This document shows, in pieces, positions 8,806 through 19,210 of a DNA stretch of 64,000 nucleotides (positions are counted from its first letter, which is position 1; every line of letters begins with the position of its first letter). Location: contig CAJOCS010000003.1 in the NCBI GenBank assembly GCA_905233655.1, positions 1 to 64,000 of the forward strand, in the 5' to 3' direction. Origin of the DNA: an uncultured Bacteroidales bacterium. GTDB lineage: Bacteria > Bacteroidota > Bacteroidia > Bacteroidales > UBA932. Both the position numbers and the translations under genes were made by a program. The notes beneath the pieces were generated by a model. That model was not told the DNA's origin. It did no database searches and saw only the letters and a list, made by a program, of their open reading frames with translations.

Positions 8806-11096
8806 CGCCACTGGATGGTACCGGCATTCACCAGCTCCTGGTGAGAGATTCTGTAACCCTTGTTTTTGCCTCCGACCTTTGCCTTGGAGGCATTTTCTTT
8901 ATTGCGCGTAATAGTTAGCGTACTGCCGTCAGGAAGGGTTATTACAGCTTTGGAGAAACTGGGACGGGTAAGGGTAAAATAGGGCTCTCCGGGGCAGTCG
9001 GGATAGAAGCCCAGCATGGAGAACACCGCCCAGGCGCTCATCGTACCGGTGTCGTCATTACCCGGAATGCCGTCGGGGGCGTTGCGGTAGTAGGTGGAAA
9101 GGATGCGATCTACCTGCTCCCAGGTGCGCTTTTCGTAGCCCTTGAAACGGGAGAAAAGGTAGGGATATACGATATCCGGCTCGTTTGCGGGGTCATACAG
9201 CCCTTCGTCGAACACTTTCTGGAGTTGCTTCACATACTTTTTCTTTCCGCCCATAAGGCTCGCATAACCCTCCACGTCGTGGGGAACGGCGAAAGTGTAA
9301 TTCCAGGCACTGCCTTCGTGGAAGCCGGGAGCGTTGGAAAAGTCAGCGCCGTCGGCGGGATTGAAGGGTGTGAGGAAGCTGCCGTCGGCATTCAGCGGAC
9401 GCAGGGAGCCGTCTTCCTTGCTGAAATAGTGGCGGTAGCCGAGGGAGCGCTCGCGGAAGCGGGCCGCATCGTCGGCATGTCCGAGGTCGGCGGCAAGGCG
9501 CGAAAGAGCGTAGTCGGCGACATAGTATTCAAGGGCGTGGGAGACGGAGTTGTCTCCGGAGAAATCGGCCGCGAAATAGCCCAGGGGGATATAGCCGAGA
9601 GCCACGTAAGGGTCGTTGTCCGGACGCATGAGGTTGGTGGCGCCGGGAGTATCGGCACTCTTGAGGAAGGCCTGATAGGCGGTTTCTATCTCGAAGGAAC
9701 GGAGTCCGCGCAGCCAGGTGTCGGCGATTACGCAGATTGCAGGGTCGCCCTCCATGGTCCAGGTTTCGCGTCCGTAGAGCTCCCATTTGGGCATCCAGCC
9801 CCATTCGCGGTACATCTCTATCATGGAATTCACCATGTCTGTCTGCTTTTCCGGATAGAGGAGGGTCAGAAGCTGATGGAGATTGCGGTAGGTATCCCAG
9901 AGGGAGAATACTGTGTAGCGGTTTCCACCGTCCACAACACCCACGCCCCTGTCTCGGAGGCGTCTCTGAGCCTGGCCGTTACGGCCTGTAGCTATGCGGT
10001 AGCTGTCCAGGCTGAGCGGGTTTCCGAATTCCATCAGGGGATACTGCCCATTGACGTCGTTCACTATATTGGGATGGATGAGGGCGTGATAGAGGGCCGT
10101 ATAGAAGACGGTCTCGCGCTCCTCGCCGCCGCCTTCAACCCTTACTCTTCCAAGATGCTGCTCCCACATTGCGTCCGCCGCCGCCGCAACCGACTCGAAA
10201 TTGAAGCCGTCCTGCTCCGCTTCAAGATTCTCGCGGGCATTCTCGATGCTCACGAAGGAAACGCCCATCTGGACCATTATCTGCTCTCCGGGCCGGAGGC
10301 CGTCGAAATGGAACCAGTAGCCGATGTCGTCACCGCTCATTTCACGGCTGTAGGAGGTGTAAATCTTGTACTTTCCCGCATCCTGGTCCCAGGCGGCTTC
10401 AGCACCCATCGGCCTCTGTTTCTTCCAATATCCGGCACTTGAGGGAAGCTTGTTGACGCGGAGGACGAAGTATATGGGAAATACGGCCTCACGGTTATAG
10501 CAGAAGGTTCCCATCAGCTTGCTCCCTTCAATTTCTGTGGCCGATACGCGGCGCACCATGGCTCCGCTCTCGTTGGTGAGGCCCTCGCCCAGATTCAGCA
10601 GTATGCTGGCTTCCCCGCCGGGGAAGGTATAGCGTTCGAGGGAGGTCCTGGGGGTGGCGGTAACTTCGGTGAGAATGCCGCTCGCAAGGCGGTTGGAATA
10701 ATAACCGGGACGGGCTGTTTCTTCGGTGTATTCGCTGCCGTACTGGTGATAGTCCACCTGAAGCGGGCCCTGCACCGGCATCGTCAGGAGCGAGGCCAGT
10801 TCGGGGCAGCCCACGCCCGAGAGATTCACATGGGAATAACCGGTAAAGTAGCTGTTCTCCTCAACATAGGGAGTGCTCCACCACCGGCTGTCCTTGTCCC
10901 AGCAGTTAAGCTGGGAGCCCATGACATTGAACGGCGAAACGCTCATCATTCCGTTCGGAGTGACGGCGCCGGGGTTGCAGGCCCCGAAATTGGTGGTGCC
11001 GATAAAGGGGTTGACCCTGGAGGTGACGCCCTGCGCTCCCGCCCCGAAAGGCATGAGCCAAAGGACGAGAAGGAGGAGGAGAGCTCTCTTACCCAT
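8802..11096 (-). CDS. GH92 family alpha-mannosidase (signal peptide)
   Basis: VNPFIGTTNFGACNPGAVTPNGMMSVSPFN, FSLWDTYRNLHQLLTLLYPE, GNDDTGTMSAWAVFSMLGFYPDCPGEP. Confidence 0.95.
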   Translation of the reverse strand: MGKRALLLLLVLWLMPFGAGAQGVTSRVNPFIGTTNFGACNPGAVTPNGMMSVSPFNVMGSQLNCWDKDSRWWSTPYVEENSYFTGYSHVNLSGVGCPELASLLTMPVQGPLQVDYHQYGSEYTEETARPGYYSNRLASGILTEVTATPRTSLERYTFPGGEASILLNLGEGLTNESGAMVRRVSATEIEGSKLMGTFCYNREAVFPIYFVLRVNKLPSSAGYWKKQRPMGAEAAWDQDAGKYKIYTSYSREMSGDDIGYWFHFDGLRPGEQIMVQMGVSFVSIENARENLEAEQDGFNFESVAAAADAMWEQHLGRVRVEGGGEERETVFYTALYHALIHPNIVNDVNGQYPLMEFGNPLSLDSYRIATGRNGQAQRRLRDRGVGVVDGGNRYTVFSLWDTYRNLHQLLTLLYPEKQTDMVNSMIEMYREWGWMPKWELYGRETWTMEGDPAICVIADTWLRGLRSFEIETAYQAFLKSADTPGATNLMRPDNDPYVALGYIPLGYFAADFSGDNSVSHALEYYVADYALSRLAADLGHADDAARFRERSLGYRHYFSKEDGSLRPLNADGSFLTPFNPADGADFSNAPGFHEGSAWNYTFAVPHDVEGYASLMGGKKKYVKQLQKVFDEGLYDPANEPDIVYPYLFSRFKGYEKRTWEQVDRILSTYYRNAPDGIPGNDDTGTMSAWAVFSMLGFYPDCPGEPYFTLTRPSFSKAVITLPDGSTLTITRNKENASKAKVGGKNKGYRISHQELVNAGTIQWR

Positions 11097-12097
11097 TATT
11101 TTTCGATATTGGTGTTTCTGGTGAAATCAATAATCTCGCTCACGCGGCCGAAAGCAAGGGATGTAACGGTGTCGGCACATCCATAATAGATTGCGAGACG
11201 GCCTGTGGCGCTGTCGCAGAGGGCTGCGCAGGGAAAGGCCACATTGGGTACGTCTCCCACGCATTCGTAGGGAGTCTGGGGAGAAATCAGGTACGGGCCG
11301 CTGCGGGCGATTACCTTCCAGGGCTCGTCGAGGTCCAGGAGGGCGCTGCCGAAACTGTAGACATAGCCGTTGCAGCTGCGAAGCACTCCGTGATGGAAGA
11401 GGAGCCAGCCTTCGGATGTCTCGATAGGTATGGGACCTGCACCAATCTTCATGCACTGCCAGGCGCTCACTTCAAACGGAGCGGGCTGCATCACATGACG
11501 GTGGCGGCCCCAGAACTCCATGTCCGGAGATTCGCTGTAGAAAATGTCGCCGAATGCGGTGTGGCCGGTGTCGGAAGGACGGCTGAGCATGGCATAGCGG
11601 CCGCCTATCTTTCGCGGGAAGAGCACGCCGTTGCGGTTGTAGGGAAGGAAAGCGTTTTCCACCTGATGGAAGCTCTCGAAATCCTTCGTCCACGCCAGGC
11701 CGATGGTGGGGCCGTGATAGCCGTTGCACCATGACACCCAGTAGCGGTCTTCGATAAAGGTCACGCGGGGGTCGTAGCCATAGACCCACTGCCCAATTTC
11801 AGTGTCGTCGCAACTGAAACGGAGCACCTCGGGCTTGATATCCCAGTTGATACCGTCTTTGGAAAAGCCCACGTGAAGGGCCATGCGACGGTTACGGTCG
11901 TCACAGCGGAACACGCCGGCAAAACCGCCGCGGAACGGGACCACGGCGCTGTTGAATATGCTGTTGGAGTCCGGGAGCTGATTCCTTTTTATTATGGGAT
12001 TGGCGCTGTAACGCCACATTACCTCATTGCTTCCCGCGGGCCTTTCTTCCCAGGGGATGTTCGGGAGGGCTGCTCCCACTATCTTGAGTTCACTCAT
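11096..12097 (-). CDS. GH130 family beta-mannoside phosphorylase-like protein
   Basis: [105 protein letters not shown]. Confidence 0.92.
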   Translation of the reverse strand: MSELKIVGAALPNIPWEERPAGSNEVMWRYSANPIIKRNQLPDSNSIFNSAVVPFRGGFAGVFRCDDRNRRMALHVGFSKDGINWDIKPEVLRFSCDDTEIGQWVYGYDPRVTFIEDRYWVSWCNGYHGPTIGLAWTKDFESFHQVENAFLPYNRNGVLFPRKIGGRYAMLSRPSDTGHTAFGDIFYSESPDMEFWGRHRHVMQPAPFEVSAWQCMKIGAGPIPIETSEGWLLFHHGVLRSCNGYVYSFGSALLDLDEPWKVIARSGPYLISPQTPYECVGDVPNVAFPCAALCDSATGRLAIYYGCADTVTSLAFGRVSEIIDFTRNTNIEK

Positions 12098-13101
12098 CTG
12101 AGACTTGCTTTGAGTATTATCTTGTCCTTGTGTCCGGAAATGTCCTCCCCGGCGGCCTTCGCTTCGATGAGCTTCACCAGATACTCGGCCGCAGTGCTGG
12201 AAATGGCGGCGAGGGGCTGCTGCACGTGGGGAATGGGCGGACTGAACACATCGAATACGTTGGAATAGTCGAAGGAGACCAGCTTCACGTCCTGCTGGAT
12301 GCGCACGCCGCGGTTGAACAGAGCCTTTATAAGGGCCACGGAAGGAACGTTGGAGGCGGTAATAAGCCCGTCGATACCCATCTGGATAATCTTGTCGGCA
12401 AGGCGCTCGGCCTCTTCGTCAACCCTGTCGAAGGGCATTTTCCAGATAATGGCATCTTCACCCATGATGCGGCGGAAGGTCTCTTCACGGTCGGTCATGG
12501 AGGAGATTCTCATGGCATAGGAGACAAAGGCAATTTTGTTTACCCCCTGCTCCTTGAGGGCCTTTACGGCCTGCTCGGTGGCGTCGATGTTGTCCGTCAG
12601 GACGGAAGGAACGTCGAAATCCGGATGATGCCGGTCGATTACCACCAGCGGACGTCCGCTCTCCATGAGCTGCTTCACGCAGGGGCCGCTGCCGACGCAG
12701 GGAACCACTATGAAACCCTCAACATCCTTGTTGAGGAACGACTGCACAAGCTTGGAGAACTTCTCGGGATCTTCGTCGGAAGAGCCGAACAGCATGGTGT
12801 AACCGTGCTGGAAAGCCCAATTCTCAAGCTCACGGGCAATAATTCCGTAAAAGATGTTGGCCGTGTCGGACAGAATGACGCCGATGTCCCTTGTCCTTCC
12901 CTTGCGAAGCATCCTGGCGGCGCTGGAGGGGCGGTAGTTGAGCCTATTGGCCACTTCCAGAATGCGTTTCTTAGTATCCTCGCTCACGCGGTATTTCTGT
13001 TTTCCGTCGGCCCCTATCCTGTTGTTCATGACAAACGACACCAGGGCGATGGAAACACCGGCTTCACGAGCGATATCCTTGATGGTAATGTGCTTTGTCA
13101 T
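12094..13101 (-). CDS. LacI family transcriptional regulator
   Basis: N-terminal [23 protein letters not shown] helix-turn-helix, [32 protein letters not shown] overlap with GH130. Confidence 0.95.
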   Translation of the reverse strand: MTKHITIKDIAREAGVSIALVSFVMNNRIGADGKQKYRVSEDTKKRILEVANRLNYRPSSAARMLRKGRTRDIGVILSDTANIFYGIIARELENWAFQHGYTMLFGSSDEDPEKFSKLVQSFLNKDVEGFIVVPCVGSGPCVKQLMESGRPLVVIDRHHPDFDVPSVLTDNIDATEQAVKALKEQGVNKIAFVSYAMRISSMTDREETFRRIMGEDAIIWKMPFDRVDEEAERLADKIIQMGIDGLITASNVPSVALIKALFNRGVRIQQDVKLVSFDYSNVFDVFSPPIPHVQQPLAAISSTAAEYLVKLIEAKAAGEDISGHKDKIILKASLR

Positions 13102-13105
13102 GGTG

Positions 13106-13154
13106 CAAATATAAGAAAAATCGCTTAACGTGTTAAAACTTTTTAGCGATTTTT
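13106..13154 (-). promoter_or_regulatory. lacI promoter with a palindrome that could act as operator and/or upstream terminator
   Basis: -7 box TATATTTG (plus-strand caaatata, 13106-13113). Perfect 10-bp inverted arms AAAAATCGCT (13116-13125) and AGCGATTTTT (13145-13154). Nested TTAAC-GT-GTTAA at 13125-13136. Confidence 0.6.
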
Positions 13155-13184
13155 CAAAAATGTTTGTTTCAACTGTTTCCGTCC

Positions 13185-15161
13185 CTATTCGAGACCCCTT
13201 GCACGAAGCAGTGCGGAAGGATTGGGAGTAGAACCGCGGAAACTCTCGTAAAGTACCATGGGCTCTTCGCTGCCGCCTCTTTCAAGGAAGGTGCTGCGGA
13301 ATGCGTTGGCCACGTCGGGATTGAAGATGCCGTCCTCCTTGAACTTCTCCCAGGCGTCCACGGCGAGCACTTCGCTCCACAGATAGCTGTAGTAGCCGGC
13401 GCTGTATCCGCTGTTGAAGATGTGGTTGAAATAGGTGGTGCGGTAACGCGGGATAATCTCGTCGATAAGGCCCATCTCGGCGCAGACGCGGGCTTCGAAG
13501 TCGCGGATGCTCTGGGCGTCGGTCATCTGGTTGAGCTCATCCAGCGAAAGCTCGTGCCAGCGCATATCCAGGATGGATGCGGCGCAGAGTTCACCGGTAG
13601 TGAAGCCCTGGTTGAACTTGAGGGCGCTGGAAATCTTCTCCACGAGCTCGGGGCTGATAGGAGTGCCGTCGCGGTAATCGTTGGCGTAGAGTGCGAGTAT
13701 CTCCGGAACGAAAGCAAAATTCTCGTTGAACTGGGAGAACATCTCCACGAAATCGCGGGCCACAGAGGTGCCGCTAACGGTTTCGTAGGTGCACTGGCTC
13801 AGGAAGCCGTGAAGGGCATGGCCGAATTCATGGAAAGCGGTCTGCACATTGTCCACGGTGAGCAGCGAGGGCTGGTCGGCCGTAGGATAAGGGAAGTTGC
13901 AGACATTCACTATTACGGGGCGCACGCCGGCCTTCTGCTCGCGGAAGTTGTTCATCCACGCACCTCCCCTCTTGGTGGGACGCACATAGTAGTCGCGGTA
14001 GAAAATGCCGATGAGGGAGCCGTCGGCGTCGGTGAGCTTGTAGGCCTTGACGTCGGGGTTGTAGACCGCCACATCGGGAGCCTCCTCAATGTGGATGCCG
14101 TAGATGAGCTCAGCTGCGCAGAACACGCCCTTCAGCACGCTGTCGGCCTGGAAATAGGGCTTGGTGAGCGATTCGTCGAGGGCATAGCGCTGAGCGCGGA
14201 CCTTCTCGGCATAGTAGGAATAATCCCAGGGCTCGATGGGGTGGCCGGCGATTGCTTCCATGTCGGCAATCTCCTCGCGGGCCTTGGCCATCGCGGCGTC
14301 CATGATGGGCTGCAGAAAGGCGTCTACCCTGTCGGGGGTTTCGGCCATCTTGTCGTCCAGCTGATATGCGGCGAAGGAAGGGAAACCGAGGAGCTGTGCC
14401 TGCTCGGCCTTCAGACGGAGAATCTCCAGGACGATGGCGTTATTGTCGTATTCGTTGCCGTTGTTGCAGCGGGAAGAATAGGTACGGAACACCTGTTCGC
14501 GTTTTGCACGGTCGTCGCAGCTGGACATGAAGTCGTAGTACTCGGAGACGGTGATGCCGGTGAGGTCCTTGAAGGCATTGTTTTCTGCCAGGAGGTTCTG
14601 TCCGAATTTCTGCTGGAGGGTGGCCAGACGGGAGTTGATTTCGGAGAAACGGGCCTTCTTGTCGGGCTCGAGGTTTACACCGTTGCGGACAAAGCGCTGG
14701 TATATCTTCTTCACCACCATCTGCTGCTCGCGGGTAAGGGGTTCGTCGCCCTCATAGACCGCCTTAACGCGTTCGAAGAAGGCTTCGTTCATGAAGATGG
14801 CGTCCTCGGCCGCGGAAAGCATCGGCAGCACTTCTTCTTCGATGGCCTGCATCTCGGGAGTGGAATCGCTCTCGGAAAGGTTGAAGAACACTCCGCTCAC
14901 CTTTGCGAGAAGCTCGCCGGAATTTTCATACGCGGCGATGGTATTCTCGAAGGTGGGGGCATCGGGATTGTCGATTATGGCCTGGATTTCAGCACTCTGC
15001 TGTTCGATGCCGGCCTTGAAGGCTGGCATGTAGTGGGAAACCTTTATCTTCCCGAAGGGGGCGGTTCCGTAGGGGGTGTCCCACTCCTCGAAGAAGGGAT
15101 TTGCAGTGTTACAGGCAGTTATCATAAACAGGGCGCCGATTGCGGCGTAAAAAGCTTTCAT
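13185..15161 (-). CDS. dcp: M3 family metallopeptidase (peptidyl-dipeptidase Dcp-like), lipoprotein
   Basis: VQTAFHEFGHALHGFLS (HEXXH), YDFMSSCDDRAKREQVFRTYSSR, GYSAGYYSYLWSEVLAVDAWEKF; lipobox ITAC. Confidence 0.92.
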   Translation of the reverse strand: MKAFYAAIGALFMITACNTANPFFEEWDTPYGTAPFGKIKVSHYMPAFKAGIEQQSAEIQAIIDNPDAPTFENTIAAYENSGELLAKVSGVFFNLSESDSTPEMQAIEEEVLPMLSAAEDAIFMNEAFFERVKAVYEGDEPLTREQQMVVKKIYQRFVRNGVNLEPDKKARFSEINSRLATLQQKFGQNLLAENNAFKDLTGITVSEYYDFMSSCDDRAKREQVFRTYSSRCNNGNEYDNNAIVLEILRLKAEQAQLLGFPSFAAYQLDDKMAETPDRVDAFLQPIMDAAMAKAREEIADMEAIAGHPIEPWDYSYYAEKVRAQRYALDESLTKPYFQADSVLKGVFCAAELIYGIHIEEAPDVAVYNPDVKAYKLTDADGSLIGIFYRDYYVRPTKRGGAWMNNFREQKAGVRPVIVNVCNFPYPTADQPSLLTVDNVQTAFHEFGHALHGFLSQCTYETVSGTSVARDFVEMFSQFNENFAFVPEILALYANDYRDGTPISPELVEKISSALKFNQGFTTGELCAASILDMRWHELSLDELNQMTDAQSIRDFEARVCAEMGLIDEIIPRYRTTYFNHIFNSGYSAGYYSYLWSEVLAVDAWEKFKEDGIFNPDVANAFRSTFLERGGSEEPMVLYESFRGSTPNPSALLRARGLE

Positions 15162-15175
15162 ATCAGCCGGAATAA

Positions 15176-16315
15176 TTATTTAACGGAAACGGACGGGACG
15201 TCTACCAGCGAGAACTGTGCGGCGCCGCTGTAGATGGTCAGGATGCCGGTAATGGAAACCGGTGAACCACCGATCACAGAGGCAGGAAGCTCCTCGTCGG
15301 CAAACTTGGCGTAGCCGCTGGTGCGCACCTGAATGTTGGTGGAGCCCACCTTGAAGTAGTGCGACACGTAGTTTGCGGTGGCATACTTTATCATGATGTC
15401 CTTGTAGGTGAGGTCCTTGTCGGGGCCGAAGCTGTCGAGCACCTTGCCGGGCGCGAGCACCTCGGCGGGAGTCTTGAGAATGGAGCCGGCACCGTAACGG
15501 GTTGCACCGGAACCCACCTCTGCGGTATCCCATACACCAGCCTGAAGGTATTCGATGAACTTGGCCTTTGAACATGCCCAGGTATTGATTCCCCAGGTTC
15601 CATTGTCGGAGAGGAAAATACGGTTCTCGGGATTGGCGCTCTTGTGAGGGAGGTTCGGATTCGGATAGAACAGGGCGAATATCTGGTTACTATAGGTCAT
15701 ATTCTCTATGGTTACCAGCTTACCCCACAGTTCTCCGGTATAGCCGGCCGTGATGGCGGCCTTTACATCGGCCTCGGTGACCACTGCCGGAGCGACCGGG
15801 GTGCCATATTCCCCCTTGAACACATGCAGGTCGATTATGGCCTGGACGTCGATGTAGGAGGTCTCGTATTCGTTGGTGGAAGTATTGTCGGGCTCAAGGC
15901 CTAGCTGCGGCATGCCGTTGTAGGCGCCGAGCTGGAGATTGTCGCAGTAGACATACACCCACTGCCCAAGGGCGAACTCGCCGTAGAGGGCCGACTTGCC
16001 TATCTTGACGTCAATGCCGCCGGTGTTGTCCTGGATGTAGAGCTCACGGTAAATGTTGCCGGTGATATCCGTGGATATGACCTGACCCTTGATCCAGACA
16101 TTGCCGCTCACGCTGATTCCTCCGGTCCTGTACATGGCCTTGAGGTCTTTGATGGAAGTGAACGTTCCCGGGAAACCGGGGAGTTCAGACTCGGTGTAAA
16201 TCTTGAAACCTTCGGGCTGGGCGGGATTGCCCATAACAGGCTGCCATTCTTCTTTCAGACTCTGGCAGGAAACGGCCGCTGCAAGGGCCAAAATTGCGAT
16301 TAAAATCTTTTTCAT
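15176..16315 (-). CDS. DUF5689-like OB-fold lipoprotein
   Basis: Lipobox AVSC; SVSGNVWIKGQVISTDITGNIYRELYIQDNTGGIDVKIGKSALYGEFALGQWVYVYC; located directly after a TonB receptor. Confidence 0.75.
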   Translation of the reverse strand: MKKILIAILALAAAVSCQSLKEEWQPVMGNPAQPEGFKIYTESELPGFPGTFTSIKDLKAMYRTGGISVSGNVWIKGQVISTDITGNIYRELYIQDNTGGIDVKIGKSALYGEFALGQWVYVYCDNLQLGAYNGMPQLGLEPDNTSTNEYETSYIDVQAIIDLHVFKGEYGTPVAPAVVTEADVKAAITAGYTGELWGKLVTIENMTYSNQIFALFYPNPNLPHKSANPENRIFLSDNGTWGINTWACSKAKFIEYLQAGVWDTAEVGSGATRYGAGSILKTPAEVLAPGKVLDSFGPDKDLTYKDIMIKYATANYVSHYFKVGSTNIQVRTSGYAKFADEELPASVIGGSPVSITGILTIYSGAAQFSLVDVPSVSVK

Positions 16316-16318
16316 GGC

Positions 16319-19204
16319 TTAGAATCTGAAATAAATGTTGAGCATGTAATTGAATCCCGGCATATAGAAATACTTGGGGTCGAAACGGTAATAACGCTCC
16401 TTGGAAACGGTGTTGTCCACCAGACGGGTCTGTTCGTAACCGCCGGTCTTGACTTCCTTGTTGTTCAGGAGGTTCTTTGCATTGAGCGAGAATCCAAGCT
16501 GATACTTGCGCTGGATGTACCAGCTCTTTCCAACGGAAACGTTCACCAGCCATGCGGGCTTGAACATTTCCTGCCCGGTCATATAGGCAATCTCGGTGTC
16601 GGTGATGTTGTTGTCCAGACCAGCCACCGCGTTGTCGGTGCGGTAGAGCGGGTTCATATCGAGGTAGCTGCGGCCGAAGTATTCGACGTCGGCATCGATG
16701 AACCAGTAGTTGTAATTGTAGGCGAGGCCGAGGCTGGCTGCGGTCTGGGGCGTCGAAGGCACATAGTGCTTCTGGACGGTGCCGTCGAGGAGTTCAGTCT
16801 GCTTCCAGTACGAGACCAGCACGTCGGACATCACCACTTCGGCGCTGTTGTCAACGGTCTGCGTCATGTAGGGATTGGAAGTGTAGACATACTCGCCGAG
16901 TGCGAGGACACCCTGTACGGAGAGGTTCGGGACCAGATAGGTGGGCATCTTGAAACCGAGTTCAATACCCATGTTCCTCTGGTCGATACCGCGGATGGCA
17001 AAGTTGGAGAAGGCGTTCTGGAGGTCGTCATAGGCGCTCATAACCTTGCTCTGGTCCTTGATGGTGGTGTAGTAGGCCGTGGCCCTCACATTGATGCCGT
17101 TGCCGCTGTACTGCCAGTTCACGTCGGTCGAGAAGGTCTTGACGGTGGTGAGGCCGTCCATCATGGTATTGCGGGTACGGGGGCTCAGGAAGGCCTGGTT
17201 GAACTTGGGAGCGTCGGCAAAGTAGCCCACATTGGCATAAACCCTCTGGTTGCCGCCAATCACGTAGTTCACATTGGCCTTGGCTGCATATGTGATGAAT
17301 TTCGCAACCTTGGAACGGCCGTAAGAAGTGGTTACTTCGCCGTCGGGATCGTAGGTGGGTTCGATGGTCTGGCCGTCGACGATGAACTTGTTGCCGTTCT
17401 TGTCAAGTCCGGGGAACAGACCCTTGCGCAGCAGACCGTCCCTCCAGAAGGATTCATAGCCGATGCGTCCGCCGATGTCGGTGCTAAGGTTGCCGAACAC
17501 GAAATGGCCGTTGAGCCAGCCACCCGCGTTGCGGACCTGGGCAAGGTAGTCGTAACCGTATTTGTCGCCCTCGTGAAGGACTTCTGCGGCACCGTTGGCC
17601 ATATAGTAGTCGAGATCGTTCTGAAGCTTGTAGGGCGTGGCAGCGAAGTCACGCTCGGCGAAGTTGTCGGTGTTCAGGAAGTACTGACCGCCGAGGAGGT
17701 CGGCAACCGTCTTGAAGTATTCCGTGCGGTTGATGCGGACGGCAAAGCCGCCGGTGAGGGTGATCATCTCGTTGAGACGTGACTTGAAATTACCTGCGAG
17801 GTTGAAATCCCGCTGGTCTACACGGCGCTCCTCCTGGATGTATTTTGAGCGGCCGTTCTGCATGATGTTCACGCTGTAGAGGCGGTCCCAGTTGATGTGG
17901 GTGAGCTCAGGATAATCCTTCGCATGGGTCCACACCTCGTTCGCCCAACCCCACTTCATGGGATTGTTGCGGTTCATGTCAGTATTGCTGTCCATGAAGT
18001 AGCTGGGAAGATTGCGGTAATAGTCCGGGCGGGGGTCCTGGGCGTCGTACCAGTCAAGGGCGGTGTAGCCGTTGCGGCCGAAGCGGTAGAGGGCTGTGAG
18101 GCTGGCTTCGAACTGGGAGGAAGGAGTGAAATTCCACTTCACGAAAGCGATCGGTTCATTCGTCTTGCGAACACGGGCGTTGCGCACGCGACCGTTCTGG
18201 TAGCCCCAGTTGGAGTTGTACATATTGTCGCCCACCAGGTCGTAGACCTCCTGGGTGGAAGCGTTCTGGGCACCCCTCTCGCCGGGAGTGGCGAAGAAGG
18301 CGAAATTGAGGCTGTTGGCGTCGTTTATCACCTTGTCGGCGGCGAAATAATAGGCCAGCGAGCGGTAATACACACCATCAATCCAGTCGTTTCCGCCGAG
18401 GCGGGCGCTCACGTTCGCCGCAAAGGCCCAGCCGTTGTCCATAAGACCGGTGGCATAGGAGCCCATGACGCGGAGGCGGTAGAGGGAGCTGTTGGTGAGG
18501 ATGCTGCCGCGAAGGCCCTTGCGCATGGCTGCGGCATTGCCGAAGATGTTGGTCACACCGTTGTAGCCGCCGAATGCATAGTCAGAAATCTCGGCTCCGT
18601 TCACCGTTTCCTTGGTGCGCATCGCCTCGTTGAGGCCGCTCCAGAGGGAGAAGGGACCGTATCCCGTGATGGCGTCGTTCATTTTCACGCCGGCAAGCAG
18701 CACATCCTGGCTCTCGGAAGAATATCCGCGGGCGCGGAAACGTACCGAAGAGAAGTTGTAGCCGGCGATGTTGTTGAACACGTCGTTCGAGCCGAAGAGG
18801 ATGGTGGGATTGTCGTTGAATCCGCTGTCGTCCATATCGAAGGCTGCGAAGGAGTCGTCGTCCACTTCGGTCACGCGCTCGGTTGCGGTGAGCGAGAGGG
18901 TGAACATGTTCTTCACATATCCGTCATTCACGGTTACCTGCACCTGCGTCTGCAGGAAATCAGGAGCGTCGATGACCAGGGTGTACATGCCGTCCTCGAG
19001 GCCGTCGATGCGGAAAGTTCCGTCCTCCGCGCTCTCTGCGGTGGCAATCTCGGCCGCACCCTGGAAGAGGGTGAGCTTCGCTTTCTCCACCGGACTGCGG
19101 TCGGTACGGTTCACGACGGTTCCCCTTACGCCGCCGGTGGGCTGGGCCAGCACCAGGACGGACGTGAGTAACGCCGCAAAGGTCAGAATCAGTCGTTTAG
19201 TCAT
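16319..19204 (-). CDS. TonB-dependent receptor with carboxypeptidase-like regulatory domain
   Basis: GGVRGTVVNRTDRSPVEKAKLTLFQG..., plug-like segment, beta-rich body, terminal FNYMLNIYFRF. Confidence 0.9.
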   Translation of the reverse strand: MTKRLILTFAALLTSVLVLAQPTGGVRGTVVNRTDRSPVEKAKLTLFQGAAEIATAESAEDGTFRIDGLEDGMYTLVIDAPDFLQTQVQVTVNDGYVKNMFTLSLTATERVTEVDDDSFAAFDMDDSGFNDNPTILFGSNDVFNNIAGYNFSSVRFRARGYSSESQDVLLAGVKMNDAITGYGPFSLWSGLNEAMRTKETVNGAEISDYAFGGYNGVTNIFGNAAAMRKGLRGSILTNSSLYRLRVMGSYATGLMDNGWAFAANVSARLGGNDWIDGVYYRSLAYYFAADKVINDANSLNFAFFATPGERGAQNASTQEVYDLVGDNMYNSNWGYQNGRVRNARVRKTNEPIAFVKWNFTPSSQFEASLTALYRFGRNGYTALDWYDAQDPRPDYYRNLPSYFMDSNTDMNRNNPMKWGWANEVWTHAKDYPELTHINWDRLYSVNIMQNGRSKYIQEERRVDQRDFNLAGNFKSRLNEMITLTGGFAVRINRTEYFKTVADLLGGQYFLNTDNFAERDFAATPYKLQNDLDYYMANGAAEVLHEGDKYGYDYLAQVRNAGGWLNGHFVFGNLSTDIGGRIGYESFWRDGLLRKGLFPGLDKNGNKFIVDGQTIEPTYDPDGEVTTSYGRSKVAKFITYAAKANVNYVIGGNQRVYANVGYFADAPKFNQAFLSPRTRNTMMDGLTTVKTFSTDVNWQYSGNGINVRATAYYTTIKDQSKVMSAYDDLQNAFSNFAIRGIDQRNMGIELGFKMPTYLVPNLSVQGVLALGEYVYTSNPYMTQTVDNSAEVVMSDVLVSYWKQTELLDGTVQKHYVPSTPQTAASLGLAYNYNYWFIDADVEYFGRSYLDMNPLYRTDNAVAGLDNNITDTEIAYMTGQEMFKPAWLVNVSVGKSWYIQRKYQLGFSLNAKNLLNNKEVKTGGYEQTRLVDNTVSKERYYRFDPKYFYMPGFNYMLNIYFRF

Positions 19205-19210
19205 GGCAGC

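Noticed and set aside
13164-15233. 689-aa plus-strand ORF opposite the M3 peptidase
   Set aside because: Antisense shadow; the minus-strand protein has an intact HEXXH and a lipobox.
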